A stretch of 64,000 nt of DNA from positions 880,923 through 944,922 of the forward strand of contig JAAOMT010000503.1 in NCBI GenBank assembly GCA_016748015.1, read 5' to 3'. The stretch comes from Geosiphon pyriformis (lineage: Eukaryota; Glomeromycota; Glomeromycetes; Archaeosporales; Geosiphonaceae). Positions 24,735-36,779 of this stretch are shown here, piece after piece. The position numbers and the translations under genes are program-made. Within the stretch, counting starts at the first letter, position 1, and each line of letters starts with the position of its first letter. A model generated the notes under the pieces. The model had not been told where the DNA came from, made no database searches, and saw nothing but the letters and a program-made list of their open reading frames with translations.

Positions 24735-26560
24735 ATCTATCCTTAACTTACAGTCAATTTTTAAATGCCCTTGTTTACCACAGTAGTGGCAAACATACAT
24801 CTTCTGCTGCCACTGTTGATTGGTCAAGGATAATAGACATGACTGATTCTGGGAACAATTTGTATTTTCTTGATTATTACGTCATTGTGGAGGTTGATAG
24901 ATTGGTCTGATTGTTAGCTAAGTACCCCTTTAATTTTTGGTTGATGGAATTACTGAATTGTTTCAACTTAAAATCCAATTCAAATGATCTGTTCATTACT
25001 AGATTGACAGCTTGGACATGATTGGCTTCAAGTTCAGCTGCTTCAAAATCTCTGGCATTTGTAATAGTGGCTTAAAGATCTGCTGAATGCATTGGATGTA
25101 TGTGTTGAAGGATACTACTGCACAGTCCCTGAATGAACTGGTTTAGAATCTGAGGTGCTGTAAAATAGTCAGCTTGGATTACTTGGATTTGGTGTAAGTT
25201 TCTGTGGAAATGTCCCAAGTAAGTAGTAACTGCTTCAGTTTCTCTTTGTTTGATAGTGGTGAAAGTGTTGGTTAGGCAATTAATACTGTTATTATTACTG
25301 AAATATCTCAGGAATACAACTTTAAATTCCTGGAATGTTTGAGGTTTAGTGACTAAACTTTGATATCATGAATTGGCAGTATCTTGCAAAAAATAGAAGA
25401 TGGTTTGAAGTGCTCTTGCATCATTTTATCCATTGGCTGTAATGGCTTTTTCAACATCATTGAGCCATATTTGGGCATCATCTTTTTTGCCAGTGAATTT
25501 CTCGAGTTTTGCTATTGGAGTGTAGGCTATTAGATCCAAGTTTGGTTGTTAAAGTTGTTGTTGTGGCTGTTGAAGTGGCTGTTGAGATTGTTGGAGTGGT
25601 TAAAGTGACTGTTGTTGAATTGGTTCAATAATCAATTCAATTAGTGGTTGATTGATGACAATTACTGAAGGTAAGTTTTACTGATTAATTGTTTCAAAGT
25701 TTGTATTGTTCAGATTTTGAGGAGTTTGAAAGTTTGAAGTTTCAATTTTCAGATTTTTTAAATTTGGATCTTGCTGAGTCTGAAAGTTTGGGGTTCTAAT
25801 GTCTGGGTTTTTTGAAATTGGTTTTTGATAAATAAATTCTTGATCTTCAGCTTCTTCTTCTTTCTCTTTCTCTGATTCTGTTATCTCCTAGAGACTTGTA
25901 TTTCCGAAATCTGGTTGAGGTGGCAGTAATCGGAATCCTGATGGTGTTGGCAATTACAATTTAAATCCTTCAAAATAATTGCTATAGGTTCCTAGTAATT
26001 CTGCTTTCTTTTGTTTACTTTGAAATAGAAGTCATTCAAATGTTGATGTTATGTTTGATGTGGATGTGTCTGTTGATGAAATGTTAATGGTGCTTCCAGG
26101 TGTATAGTGGTATGATGAATTTGTTGGTGATTTAACTCTGGTTTTCTTTCAAGTGAGTGGTTGTATTTGTTTTGGTGTTACTGCTGGTGTTTGCAATCTT
26201 CTTTTGTCTTTGTCTGCATATGTGATTGGGAATTATTGTTGTGTATATCTTTTAATGGTTTGGTTTATTTCCCTAATGATCGGTGCAAAACTGTAGTTCT
26301 TTGGTAAGCTGGTATATTAAAATAATTCTGTATAAAAATTTTTTCTTGCAGATTCAATGTTAACTGTTCCTCCTAAACAGTCTGTAATTTTGTCATTGAT
26401 GTAGAAGTTGAAGGCTGATTCTGCTGAGAAGTGGTTATTGGTTAATTCTAATTGTTGGCTATATTGTTAAAATAAAGATTTCACAAATCCTAAATGGTTT
26501 GCTCCTATTCTTTTTGATTCTGTCACTTTTGGGATTGGTGTAGTTGATGCTAGTTCTCTG
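24735..26560 (-). pseudogene. Gypsy-2 gag with CCHC zinc knuckle
   Basis: The retrotransposon gag domain is seen around KLEKFTGKKDDAQIWLNDV and FYFLQDTANS (about 25400-25530). A Gln-rich stretch lies upstream and a CCHC box, CHYCGKQGHLKIDC, near 24745-24800. Several Gln codons have become stops (CAA or CAG to TAA or TAG). Confidence 0.75.
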
Positions 26561-26569
26561 TAGGATTAT

Positions 26570-26587
26570 ACTTCACAGGGAGCACCA
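26570..26587 (-). other. Gypsy-2 primer-binding site
   Basis: Two bases inside the 5' LTR the minus strand reads TGGTGCTCCCTGTGAAGT, beginning TGG as expected for pairing with a tRNA 3' CCA end. The tRNA was not identified. Confidence 0.6.
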
Positions 26588-26589
26588 AA

Positions 26590-27443
26590 TATTACAGATA
26601 ATTATTTGGGGTTTCAAAACAAATAACAAATCTGTAACTTGGTACTGGATTGATATTTTGGTGTTGATATCTGAAGGTTTTGTTGATCTGAAAGTTTGTT
26701 GTGGAGTTTTTTGTATAATGGGCAGAGATTTAATAGTTGTTTTCAGTAGTCTCTTGGAATCACAATTTCATCAAATTTTTTTCTCAGTGTGGTGGCTGGT
26801 AATCTTCCTGGTAAATTATCCTCAAATCTATGAGTGTTCTACCCTTGTTTCACAGATTCTTTACCAGTCCCTATGATATTTCTATCTTAGCACTTAATCC
26901 TTAATCAATTAGTCAACCAAAAGAAAATACAAAAAAAAGAAATAAAAGAAAATAAAAGAAAATAAAGAAACAAATAAAAGCAATTGCAAGTTAGTATCCT
27001 ATTAATAGCCATAATCAAGAGCTATTGTTCCAGTGTTGTTAAGTATTAATTACTATCAACATTTCATGTTGATAGTAAAGAGTAAATTTGAGATAAAAAA
27101 TAATTATTTATTGATATTTGTGAATTGGAAGATTGCTTAGATAAAATCTAAACTGGGAGGTCTGTTTTTTCTACTTCTAATACTACTGCTATATATACAT
27201 AATTGAGATTCTTTAATTTCTCAATTCTTCACCCCAGGAATCCTGAAATTTCTGGAATCTTGTAATTCTTTTTAAGAGGAATCCTGGAATTCTGGAATCC
27301 TGCAATTTCTTGTACAAGAATTTTGAAATTCTTGGAATCCTACAATTCCTTTTGAGAGGAATTCTGGAATTTTATATTTATTATGGCTACTTCTAATTGG
27401 CTAATTTATATGCTAATATACTTCTTATATTTTATGAGTAACA
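26590..27443 (-). repeat. Gypsy-2 5' LTR
   Basis: 854 bp, matching 16331-17182 throughout. On the minus strand it begins TGTTAC and ends at GTAATA. Confidence 0.88.
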
Positions 27444-28506
27444 GTAAATATAATTTAAAGATGTTTATAATGCCAATAAAACAGCATTATTTTTTAGAAT
27501 GCCACCAAATACAACTTTAACAACAAGATCTATTTCTGGCACCAAGGGTGATAAGAGTCAAATTATCATACTTCTTGTTTGTAATGCAACAAACAGCATC
27601 AAGTTGCAGTTTTTAATTATTAGCAAAGCTGCAAAGCCATGATGTTTTTGCAATATTAATATGAATGCACTTCCAATTACTTATTGTTACAATACAAAAG
27701 CATGAATATAAACCAATATTTTTAGTAAATGGCTTAATTTATTAAATGAAGAAATGCATTGTAAGAAAAAAAAGATTTTGCTATTGTTTGATAATGCTGG
27801 TCCTTATGGTAAAGAACTTTCTGTATTATTTAATATTATAATTAGATACCTACTATTCAATACAACATCTCATTTGCAACCATTAGATGCAAAAATTATT
27901 GTATTCTTTAAGACACAGTACTGAAAGTTGTTTCTTTTCTATCTTATTAATCAGTATGATAACAAGATTTTAATATTAACAGTAACATTAAAGGATGTGG
28001 TTGACTTTCTAATTGATGTGTGGTTAATGGTAACAACAACTACAATCCAAAATTGTTAGCATCATACAGAAATTCTAAATAATAGTCAAATGCCAGCCCA
28101 TTCATTAGATATTAAACAAAAACTTCTACAAGAAGTACAAGTTCTTATTGAGCATATTAATATTGACAAGCTATTGGCAATAGACTTCATTAATATTGAC
28201 AAGTTTGAATTATTATTTACTTATGCCTTAGAGAATGAAATTGTGAATCTTATTAACAACAAGTATAGTGGAAATTCTAATGCAAATGAAGATTTAGAAA
28301 GTGAAAATGAAGATGAACCTTTGCTTTTACTATCTATATATCAAGGTAAAATTGCACTTGAAGATACATTGTGCTATTGTGAAGAGCAGTATAGTGAAAA
28401 AGTTGATTTAGACTTTTTTAAAACTTTGAGAACATTAATTTGTAATACTGTTTTCAAAGTTCAAGAAGAGAAAAAACAGTTACAAATAAATAGCTTATTT
28501 AAATAA
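27444..28506 (+). pseudogene. pogo/Tigger transposase, DDE part
   Basis: Continuation of 15831-16330. Reads VYNANKTALFFRMPPN, where the first catalytic Asp (usually ADE or ADK) is Asn. Next come ISGTKGDKSQIIILLVCNAT, ILLLFDNAGPYGK (second Asp) and TSHLQPLDAKII (third Asp). A helical acidic C-terminus runs in one open frame at 28090-28506. The first 4 bases are the right copy of the gypsy-2 target duplication. Frame breaks near 27640 and 27930. Inactive. Confidence 0.82.
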
Positions 28507-28625
28507 AATATATATAATTGGTTATTATATTATGCATGTGATATATAGATCATGTGATAAGATATTAATCATTTTTTATAGTCCCATCTCTCTATAGTCA
28601 TCACAAATGTGCTGACCAAAAGATG

Positions 28626-28647
28626 TAATTATAAAGAGAGTTCACTA
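28626..28647 (-). repeat. Right terminal inverted repeat of the pogo element
   Basis: On the minus strand it begins TAGTGAACTCTC, matching CAGTAAATTCTC at 13264; TA follows at 28648. Confidence 0.6.
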
Positions 28648-28651
28648 TATA

Positions 28652-29710
28652 AACAATCTGACGACTTAGTCTCTTGTAGAAAGCAAATCATCATACTGTT
28701 AGCAGCAAGAACACCAAGCAAACTAACCCAACAATTAATAGTCCTTAAAATCAACTCACTTTTAGCACTAGTATCATGAATGCAAGAGAATGTATAATTG
28801 GAATTCTCAACCAACCCACATTAAATAAATAGCATACTTAGATAATTCAGATTATAAAGCCTCTTTTTCTTGGCTACAGGAAAGTAGTTGTGCATGGCTT
28901 TTATGAAGTAGGATCAAAGACATGCAGAAAAATAGCTGGTGAAGCCTAATCAAAATTGACTATCAAGATGTCATATACTAAACATACATTGCATATCAAT
29001 TTTATTGCATAGCATATCTTTTACAGCATAGGTTACATATTTGGCTTCCCAACTGACAAGGCTTACAGCATTAAAAAAATGTCTAACAAAATGGTGGGCA
29101 TTTCCAAAAACAGGCTTTCCTTTAATAGACAAAAAATGGCAAAACATTCCAACAGATAGCATGATGTTAGAACTGGTGGCAGAATTGGCCAATAAATTAG
29201 CATACTCATTGCCATAAACTCCAGAGTGGCCTTTGATTTTGTTCCAGGCTACTGATAAGTTCTTCAATGCAATGGTCTGCCAGATCTACTCTCTTTTAAT
29301 CTAACATTTATCACAAAAATCAGGACCAGTAAAATTTTTATAAGAGGTACAAGCATCCAAAAATGCCTAACTATCAGTAAAAAAAATAACTGAACTGGAA
29401 ACAAGAACACACTCTAAAGCAAGGGTAATAATATGTAGTTCAGTTAGAATTGATAAAAGCAAGCCATTTATCTCAACTCCCACACCATTATCAATATCAG
29501 GAAAATAAACAGCAGCACTACTGTAAGCACTTATAAAACCCAAACCCTTAACTAAGCCATCAGTATAAACTATCATACCACTTGAAGTGTTCTCAAGAAG
29601 ATGTTTATTGATAGAACTTAGACTAACTAGGCAACTACTAAGAGCTGAATCAGAAGCTAGGACATGACCATCAACCAAACCACCATTTTCAATAAATTTT
29701 ATTAACATAC
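28652..29710 (-). pseudogene. LINE RNase H domain and following region
   Basis: IVYTDGLVKGLG (first Asp of RNase H), LTELHIITLALE (Glu), VIFFTDSQAFLDA (second Asp) and IKGHSGVYGNEYANLLA (His and last acidic site) are read on the minus strand, in the order of the type I RNase H of plant- and fungus-type LINEs. Stops lie between the segments. The C-terminal part around LRTINCWVSLLGVLAAN leads to the pogo insertion. Confidence 0.8.
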
Positions 29711-31110
29711 TAAACCAACCAGAAGTCAGACCTCTTGGATCCAGTCTTTTTTACCTGTGAAAATTACTTCACATGAAACACATGCCATAATAGTCCAAAA
29801 ACTGGTTTGCAAAAATGATGCCAAACTTTTTCAGTGAACCAACCACATTCATATACTGATCCAAACCCAAAACATTAGCAACAGTTATGTCACTACCAGC
29901 CCAAAAAACATTTAGCAAAACATTGTCCAAGGAGAGTCTACACAATGCCAGAGTGTTGGTTATGTCAGTTAAAAAAAAATTCACAGGATCTAATAACAAC
30001 ACAACTGGAAAACTAAAGAATTGCTAAGGCATCCAACTAATGGCCTGCAGATCTATCACTCTGTGTTCAAATAATCTGCCAAGAATGCCTTTCAAATTGG
30101 CAAACAGTACCAAATTAGCCAAAGAGTTTTTGGTTTGCAACTGCCTAAAAATTTTGAGACCATATAATTCAGGATGTGAAATGGCTTCATTGAGGAAATT
30201 TTTGGACAAGTTGGTCTTGAGCTTCAGACTCTTTCTTAGCAGCCTATTCTATTTTTCACAAATATTCACAAAAGCATAACTAAACTGCAATTTATATCCA
30301 ATGATAGGTTGTAAAACAGTAGACACCAAATAAAGAAACTGTTTATCAGAGATTGCTTTTCTCAGAACCAAGTTAACAAAAAATTTCACATCTGACTGGG
30401 CTTTAAAAGATCATTAATAGATAAAAAAATTTCTAAGTATCTATAAGTCTTGTCTCTTTTAGCAATTAAAATATCTGAACTACTAATTGTTAAATAAGGA
30501 ATCTCAACTCTGCAATTAATAAGTATAGCTACCATCTTTTTAGTGTTAATTGAAATATTATTGAGATAAAAAAATTTGCTAGCTATATTCAAAATATGCT
30601 GAGTAGCAGCCATGTTATTTTCAACCCAAATAGTATTATTTACAAATGCTCCTGCAGCCAAATATGATGTCAAACTATCTTTGTGATCCCACTTGCCAGT
30701 TCATGTAAAAAATTTTAAGTCTAGCCAGTATTTATACAAACTCTCATGTCTTTTAATCTCATACAGCAAAGAATCATAAAAAATTCTCCATAACAAAGTC
30801 GAGAATACTTCACCCTAATCCAGGCCATTGTGAACAATATATCCATCAGTGAGTTTAAAATCTGTTATTACTTGATTAACATGGTTATTATATATGCTTC
30901 CAAAAAACTCGATGAAACGGGAACACATTTTAATTCTGACCAAACTGTCTCTTAAGTGAGACCACCCAACTGAATCATAAGCTTTATGCATATTCTGAAG
31001 AACAAGCCACAGCTTATGATCCTTCTTTAATGCATCTTCAATAACAGAACCTACAGCAAAAATTGGGGTTTGAGTGGAAGTGCCCTTCAAAACTGAAAAA
31101 TTATCTCCAT
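29711..31110 (-). pseudogene. LINE reverse transcriptase, core to thumb
   Basis: Reads DNFSVLKGTSTQTPIFAVG, then LQNMHKAYDSVGWSHLRDSL, then AGAFVNNTIWVENNM (catalytic FxDD box with both Asp changed to Asn), KTYRYLEIFLS, and then less conserved thumb and connection frames at 30209-30024 and 30002-29769. It is interrupted upstream by gypsy-1. Confidence 0.82.
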
Positions 31111-32143
31111 TGTTACTGAAGGTTTTTGGTCTCTTTTCTTGAATGTTGTAACTGTCTGTTGGTTGCAAATTCACGTTTTCTAGAAGTAGTTGAACCTCCA
31201 ATAACTGAATTTATTTTCAAATTATCTCCTGTAATTTGAACTGCTGGGCTTATAAGTGGAATGGCCAATTCCGTGCCAGTTACTTTATGTAGTTACGTTG
31301 TAGTAAACATCAACTCTTTCCCAGGAATTGCTCATCTGAAAGTTCACTAAAATGTGTAGTTACTTTGCTGTGAAAGTCAACTCTTCTACAGGAATCTCGT
31401 CTGTAGGCTACCTTAATAATTGTAATAAGAAAAGAAAAGAAAAATAAAAAAAATGTAAAAGAAATAGGATTTTATCAAGGAAAACGTTTTCTATTTAGGC
31501 CTGGAGTTACTAACAGATTACTGAAATTGGTAGCTAATCAATTTCAAAACGTTAGTTGTGTTGAGAAAACTTCAAGTGTAATAATTTGAGGATTTTGGTT
31601 TTTGAATATTTAATTTTTATTTGAATGTGTAAAAGATGATTTGTTTCAATTAAGATATCTAAAGTAAGATACTATGTTAAGATACTATGAGAAGATACAT
31701 TTTCTTGAAGAGAAAAGCTCTTCTTTTATACAACTTGTTGTAGTACTAGTCTATGAACTTGCACTTTTTCTCTTTGCTCAAATTTCGGCAAACTAAAGAT
31801 ACATTTTGATGAACTACAAGTTATTTCGCTGAACTATTGATTAATTTGGGTAAACTATTCATAATTTCGGCGAATTTCTATAAATTTCGGCGAATTTCTT
31901 ATAAATTTCGGCGAATTTCTGTAAATTTCAGCGAATTTTAGAATGTTACAAAGTTCAGGGTATTGTGTAATTTAATCATTCTACTTTCTGTTATACTAAT
32001 TGGATTATTTTAATTGAATCGTGATATGTGATAATTGATTAAATAATAAATGATAATTTGAAATGATATTAATATACTAATGAATTATAGGAATTATAAG
32101 GGTAATTTCATGCTAATCAATAGCTAAAATTCTACTGGTAACA
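31111..32143 (-). repeat. Gypsy-1 3' LTR
   Basis: 1033 bp from TGTTAC to GTAACA. It includes four copies of a ~20-bp unit AAATTTCGGCGAATTTCT at 31863-31938. Confidence 0.9.
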
Positions 32144-32162
32144 TAATCTCCTCTTCAAAACT
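32144..32162 (-). other. Gypsy-1 polypurine tract
   Basis: The minus strand reads GAAGAGGAGATTA immediately before the 3' LTR. Confidence 0.55.
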
Positions 32163-33060
32163 GAGCTCCATCAAAGTCCAAGCACTATCTGTAATATTGA
32201 GATAGTAATCTAAAATAATTGAAGTAATCTGGTCTGAAAATTGTTGAAATTTCAGTTCTGTAAGTTTGTCAATGTATTGGACTTTCATTGGTTGCAGTAT
32301 TGGATTTTGTAGAACATTTTCACAAGTATTAAACAAATCATAGAGTTTAAAAGCTGCTCTAAGTTTGTAGTGAGTGTTTGTTGGTCCAGCTGCTGTTTTG
32401 AATTCATTGTGGATTTGCTTTTATATAACTTTAGGAGTGAGATTTGTTGCTTCAAGTTCCAGTTTTTATTTATAAAGTGTCTTTCCAATGTGAAAGTATT
32501 TATAGATAGGGGTGTGTTTATTTTTCTGTTTATTGAGAAGTAATAGAAGTTTTTGTTGTATTGTAGCATTTGGTGAAATGTCAATAGAGGCAATTAAAAG
32601 ATTTTCTTCCAGTGTTTGCTTCAAAAGTCTTGATAACCTATTTTCAGAGTGACTTCTTGTTTTTCTTCTATAGAGGTGATAGTTCTGTGAATAATTTGCT
32701 ACTGGAGCTGTGGTTTCTTTCTGAATGTAATTAATTTGACTTTCATTAATCGTTATAGATAAGTCAGGAAGTGTTTTCAAGATTAACATTAACTTTTGGG
32801 ATATTTGTTGAATATTTCAGGGAATAATTATGATAAAATTGACTAATTATGAAAAGAGAGAATAAAGAAAATTATTTTTGGATATGGGGTTTTTATTTGT
32901 TTTTGGGTTTGGGTGTTTTTGTAATTTATTTACTATTTTTGTCTTTGTGTTTTTATTAGAGAATTATTGTAAAATTTAAGTGTTCAAGTTTGGTTGTTGT
33001 TCTATTATAATTATTGGTTCTAAATTTTGGGAAATATTTTCAGGATTAATTAAAGGGGAA
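32163..33060 (-). other. Gypsy-1 3' region after integrase
   Basis: Three overlapping minus-strand frames (32789-32466, 32593-32285, 32336-32124) lie between the integrase tail and the polypurine tract. No domain is recognised. They may be the degenerate end of the polyprotein or a small extra gene. Confidence 0.35.
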
Positions 33061-33099
33061 TGTGTACCAATTTGTGAAATTAATGGTTCAGAATTGTTT

Positions 33100-34361
33100 C
33101 TGGAATGATAGTGTTTTAATCTGTTTCCATGTGCAACTTTTGCTAGTATTTTGTCATCAAGTCTTAACTTGTATGATTTATTGCCTAGAATTTCGTGAAT
33201 ATAAAATAGTCCATCTCATTTGTTTTCAAATTTCTCACTCCATTGTTTTTTAGCCTTAGTTCTGTGTAAGAGAACTTTATTTTCAACTTTAAATTTGTTG
33301 GTAATAGGTGGTAATTTGTTGTCATGTCTTTCTTTTTGTTGAGCTTAGGAATGTTCAATATGAGTTGCTGCTATTCTTCTTTTTCCTTCCAGTGTACTAA
33401 GAAGAGTGTAGATCTTTTTTTGAAGTGTTTCTTGAAAGTTTTCTTCATTAATTGGTTGCACTGGATATGTTTCCACTGTAAAATTAATTGATAATGTTGC
33501 TGTTCTTCCATAAATAAGATCAAATGGTATGTGTTTCATAGTATCTTGTTTTAATGTTCTGTATGCTAGTAACACTGATGGAATAAAGATATCTCATTTC
33601 TGCTCAAAGTCTGTTGAGACTTTGGCTAAAGATTTACACAATGTTCTGTTGAAACATTCTACAAGTCCATTTGTTTGAGAGTAATAAGGTGATAATAGAG
33701 GTCTTTTGACATTAAACCATTTACAAATTTTTTGTATCAAGTTGTTCACAAAATGTGTTCCTTGATCAGATAAAAGTTCCAATTGGGCATCTATGTCTAC
33801 AAATAATGTCTTCATAAATGAAATTTGCTACTGATTTTGCATCTGCTCTTTGGATGGCTCTAGCTTCAGGCCATTTGGTAAGATAATCTACTGCTACTGC
33901 AATATAGCAATTTCCTTGGGTTGTGATAGGTAATGGTTTGACTAAATCAATTCCAACTCTGTCAAAAGGTTGTCCAACTTTGATTGGATTTAAAGGTTCT
34001 GTGAGACGAGTTCCTCCTTTTCTTTGACAACTATCATAAGATTCTATATATTGTCAAATGTTCTTTGCATGTAAGGCCAAAAATAATGTTTAAAGGTTCT
34101 TTGAATGGTTCTATCTCTTCCCAAGTGTGCTAAAAACGGATCTGTGTGCATGTTGTATAAAATTGTTTCTTTTTTATTCTCTTGTATTAATCTAAGTGGT
34201 TGGTTTGGGTTTCTGTGATTTTTATAAAAGATTTTGTTCTGGTATATGAAATATTGTTTTGATTGGTGTTGTAAATAATGTTTTTTACTTGGAGACCAGT
34301 TTTCTGGCATGGTAAGAGTCTCCAAATAATTTTTAAGATTGCTGTAATTTCTGGGATTCAT
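33100..34361 (-). pseudogene. Gypsy-1 integrase
   Basis: Zinc region HLGRDRTIQRTFKHYFWPYM, then GIDLVKPLPITTQGN (first Asp), LLSDQGTHFVNNL (second Asp), PYYSQTNGLVECFNRTL (Glu), then DLIYGRTATLSINF and the tail around LLHRTKAKKQWSEKF. Broken by stops and at least one frameshift near 33820. Confidence 0.85.
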
Positions 34362-34516
34362 TCTTGTTTGGTTATTTTTGTTTGGTAAGTTGGTAAGTTG
34401 TGGTAGAATTGTTGTTGGTATTAATCTTGTCTCATTCTTGAGAGGCTATCAACATTGGTATGTAGTTTTTTTGGTTTGTGGTGTACAATATATCTGTAGT
34501 CTGCTAGAAAGTCATT

Positions 34517-35640
34517 CTATTGAGACTGTTTGGCACTTTGTTTAGTTTTCTTTTTATTGAGCCATTTAAGGCCAATGTTGTCCATTATTATGTCAAATTC
34601 TTTTCCATTCTTCAGATATTGTTGAAAATGTTTAAGAACCCAAATGACTGTGGCAGCTTCTAATTTAGTTGAGCCGTATTTTAGTTCTGTTGGTTTGAGT
34701 GTTCTACTAGCATAAGCAATGACTTGTTCTTGCTTATTTTCATCTACTTGTAATAAGATGACACCAAATGCTATGTGTGAAGCATCAGTGGCTAATTGGA
34801 ACTGTTTGTTGAAGTCTGGATAAGCAAGAACTGGGGCTGTTGTCAATTTTGTTTTGAGAGTCTCAAAAGCTTTTTGTTCTTCAGTCTATTTGTATGGCAC
34901 GTTTTTGTTGATAAAATAATTGAGTGGTTTGGCAATTTCTGAGAATCCTTTTATGAATTTTCAATAGTAAGAGACTAATCTTACAAATCTTCTTAGTTCT
35001 GTGATATTTCTGGAGGTTTGAAAGTTTTTGATAACACTAATTGTTTCTGAATTTGGTTTGACTCCATCTTTACTAACTATGTGTCCAAGAAAGATCAAGC
35101 TTGTTTTTCCAAAATGACATTTCTCAATGTTTAACTTTAATCCTGCTTTCTGTAATTGTTGAAAAACTTCTCACAGGTAAATGAGGTGGGCTTCAAAGCT
35201 TGATAAGTATACATCAGTATCATTAAGATAGACAACTACTAATTGCCACAAGAGCCCTTCATAGACAACATCCATGAGTCACTGAAATGTTGCTGGTATA
35301 TTGCAGAGTCCAAAAGGCATAATATTGAACTCATAGTTTCTTTCTTGAATGGTGAATGCTGTTTTGGGTCTATCTTTTGGGTCCATTTTGACTTGCCAGT
35401 ATCCACTTTTTAGGTCTAAAGTTGAGAAGAACTTGGCTTTTCCTAGAGCATTTAGCATGTTATCATTTCTTAAAAGAAGGTAGACATTTCCAATTGTAAC
35501 ATTATTTAGTTGTCTATAATCAACACAGAATCTGATTTTTCCGTTTTTCTTTTTAACTAAAACTACTGGTAAGGCCCAAGGACTTTTTGATAGTTGAATC
35601 AATCCATTATTGAGCATTCTTTAAACCTCTTCTCTGATGA
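34517..35640 (-). pseudogene. Gypsy-1 reverse transcriptase and RNase H
   Basis: SPWALPVVLVKKKNGKIRF, CVDYRQLN, FFSTLDLKSGYWQV, MPFGLCNIPATFQ, then VVYLNDTDVYL, where the catalytic YLDD is YLND (G to A). RNase H part: QLATDASHIAFGVILLQ, YASRTLKPTELKYGSTKLE, FDIIMDNIGLKWL. Confidence 0.88.
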
Positions 35641-35677
35641 ATTGGTGGCTGGCAGGTGGCACTTGATAAACTTGTTG

Positions 35678-36094
35678 TCATTTTGGTGGAGCATCTCCTG
35701 TATGGATCTGATGTTGAACAATATCTGTTTTTCCCAAGTCATTGTTGTCTTTTGCAAATATATCTGCAAATTTAGCTATCAATTGTTTCAATTGTTTTTG
35801 TTGTTGAGGTTTTAAGAGACCCATGTTGATTTGTGAGAGTTTTTCTTTTAAAAAGTAGTAGTTTTCAGTAGTGGAAATGATATTTGGATTTGGGAGTAGA
35901 GTGTGCCTTACAATTTCGATGAAATTAGAGACAATTTGAGAATTTTCATCTTGAAAAATATTGCTGTGTATGATTCCAATCTCTAGTTTGTTTAATAAGA
36001 CAATAGGATAATTATTGGGGTTGTAAAATGTAACTTGAAATTTTTTCATTTTTTTGGGAATATAAATATTTGGAATTGAGATTTCATGCTTCAA
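35678..36094 (-). pseudogene. Gypsy-1 linker between dUTPase and RT
   Basis: An open 138-codon frame with IPNIYIPKKMKKFQVTFYN, VLLNKLEIGIIHSNIF and AKFADIFAKDNNDLGKTD. This is the beta-rich spacer with an N....I.L..G..IG-like pattern and the F.D.F pre-RT motif common to gypsy pol proteins. Gypsy-2 has the same part at 22017-21727. Confidence 0.7.
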
Positions 36095-36283
36095 ACAGAT
36101 TTGTTCATTGAATTCAAAGATTTGTTGTGTAGTGGTGGGTTTTGAACAAGTGTAAATTTCGTAATGTTCTTCAAAAGGTGAAATGGTAATTGGCTGGGGA
36201 AGTTGAAGAATCTGGTGAGATTTATTTTGTGTATTAAGAGCTATATTTACTGGTATTGTAAATTGTCCAATTGAACCAAAACC

Positions 36284-36720
36284 TTAAGTTTCTCTTTCAC
36301 TTTTTCCCAATTGTTCTCTGTTGTTTATTGATTGTAAACCCGAAATGTTGATTAAAGGTAAGTAAATTGCTTGAGCAATTTTTTCAACATGTTCAATTTT
36401 GAATGGTTTGTCTGTCTCATTCTGTAACATGATAGTAATGTCTCTAGTATATCCTACATCTATAACTCTTCCTCTAATATTGATTTCTTTGCTTGCCAAT
36501 GATGATCTAGAGACAATTTGAACCATTGCTCCTGGTGGTATTTCAAGAGCAATTTTGAGATTGATTTTTGTCAAGAACTTTGGTTGGAGAACCAAAGTAT
36601 CTTTTCCTGGGTATCTTAGATCATATCTAGCATCAATTTCGTGTGCTTTTTCTGGTCTGATTCTTTGGCCATGGTTGTCAAAATATTTAAGTTGTAGAGG
36701 TGGTTGCTTTTCAAGAAGAT
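36284..36720 (-). pseudogene. Gypsy-1 dUTPase domain
   Basis: Part of one 377-codon open frame (36284-37417). Motif 1 ARYDLRYPGKD, motif 2 SRSSLAS, motif 3 region RGRVIDVGYTRDI, NREQLG, then after a stop FGSIGQF for motif 5. In motif 3 the usual G-Y-x-G is GYTR, so activity is doubtful. Motif order and the position between the Cys-rich part and pol match gypsy-2. Confidence 0.87.
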
Positions 36721-36779
36721 AGATGGGAGTGGTTGGTAGTTCTTCTACTAGTTCAGATACTCCAAATTCGATTTTATTT

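Larger units (their letters stand above)
16331..27443 (-). mobile_element. Gypsy-2: Ty3/gypsy retrotransposon with dUTPase domain
   Basis: A full-length element on the minus strand, 11.1 kb including an inserted 981-bp solo LTR. LTRs are at 26590-27443 (5') and 16331-17182 (3'). The order along the minus strand is gag, CCHC knuckle, protease, Cys-rich domain, dUTPase, RT, RNase H, integrase. The two LTRs differ by many transitions (roughly a tenth of positions by eye), so the insertion is old. Many in-frame stops interrupt the polyprotein, though protease LDSG and RT YLDD are intact. It is inserted in the pogo transposase. Confidence 0.9.
13264..28647 (+). mobile_element. pogo/Tigger-like DNA transposon with CENP-B type transposase, interrupted
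   Basis: The ends form a short imperfect inverted repeat: CAGTAAATTCTCTC at the left and, on the minus strand, TAGTGAACTCTC at the right. They are flanked by TA at 13262-13263 and 28648-28649, as expected for Tc1/mariner-pogo elements. Removing it restores the LINE frame. Without the inserted gypsy-2 (11.1 kb) it is about 4.3 kb, long for pogo. The extra length is the 2.3 kb at 13489-15762, which has its own inverted repeats. The transposase gene is on the plus strand in two parts. Confidence 0.75.

Noticed and set aside
31863-31938. CRISPR-like array of short repeats
   Set aside because: Units are contiguous with no spacers and lie in an LTR; they are a minisatellite in a eukaryotic element.
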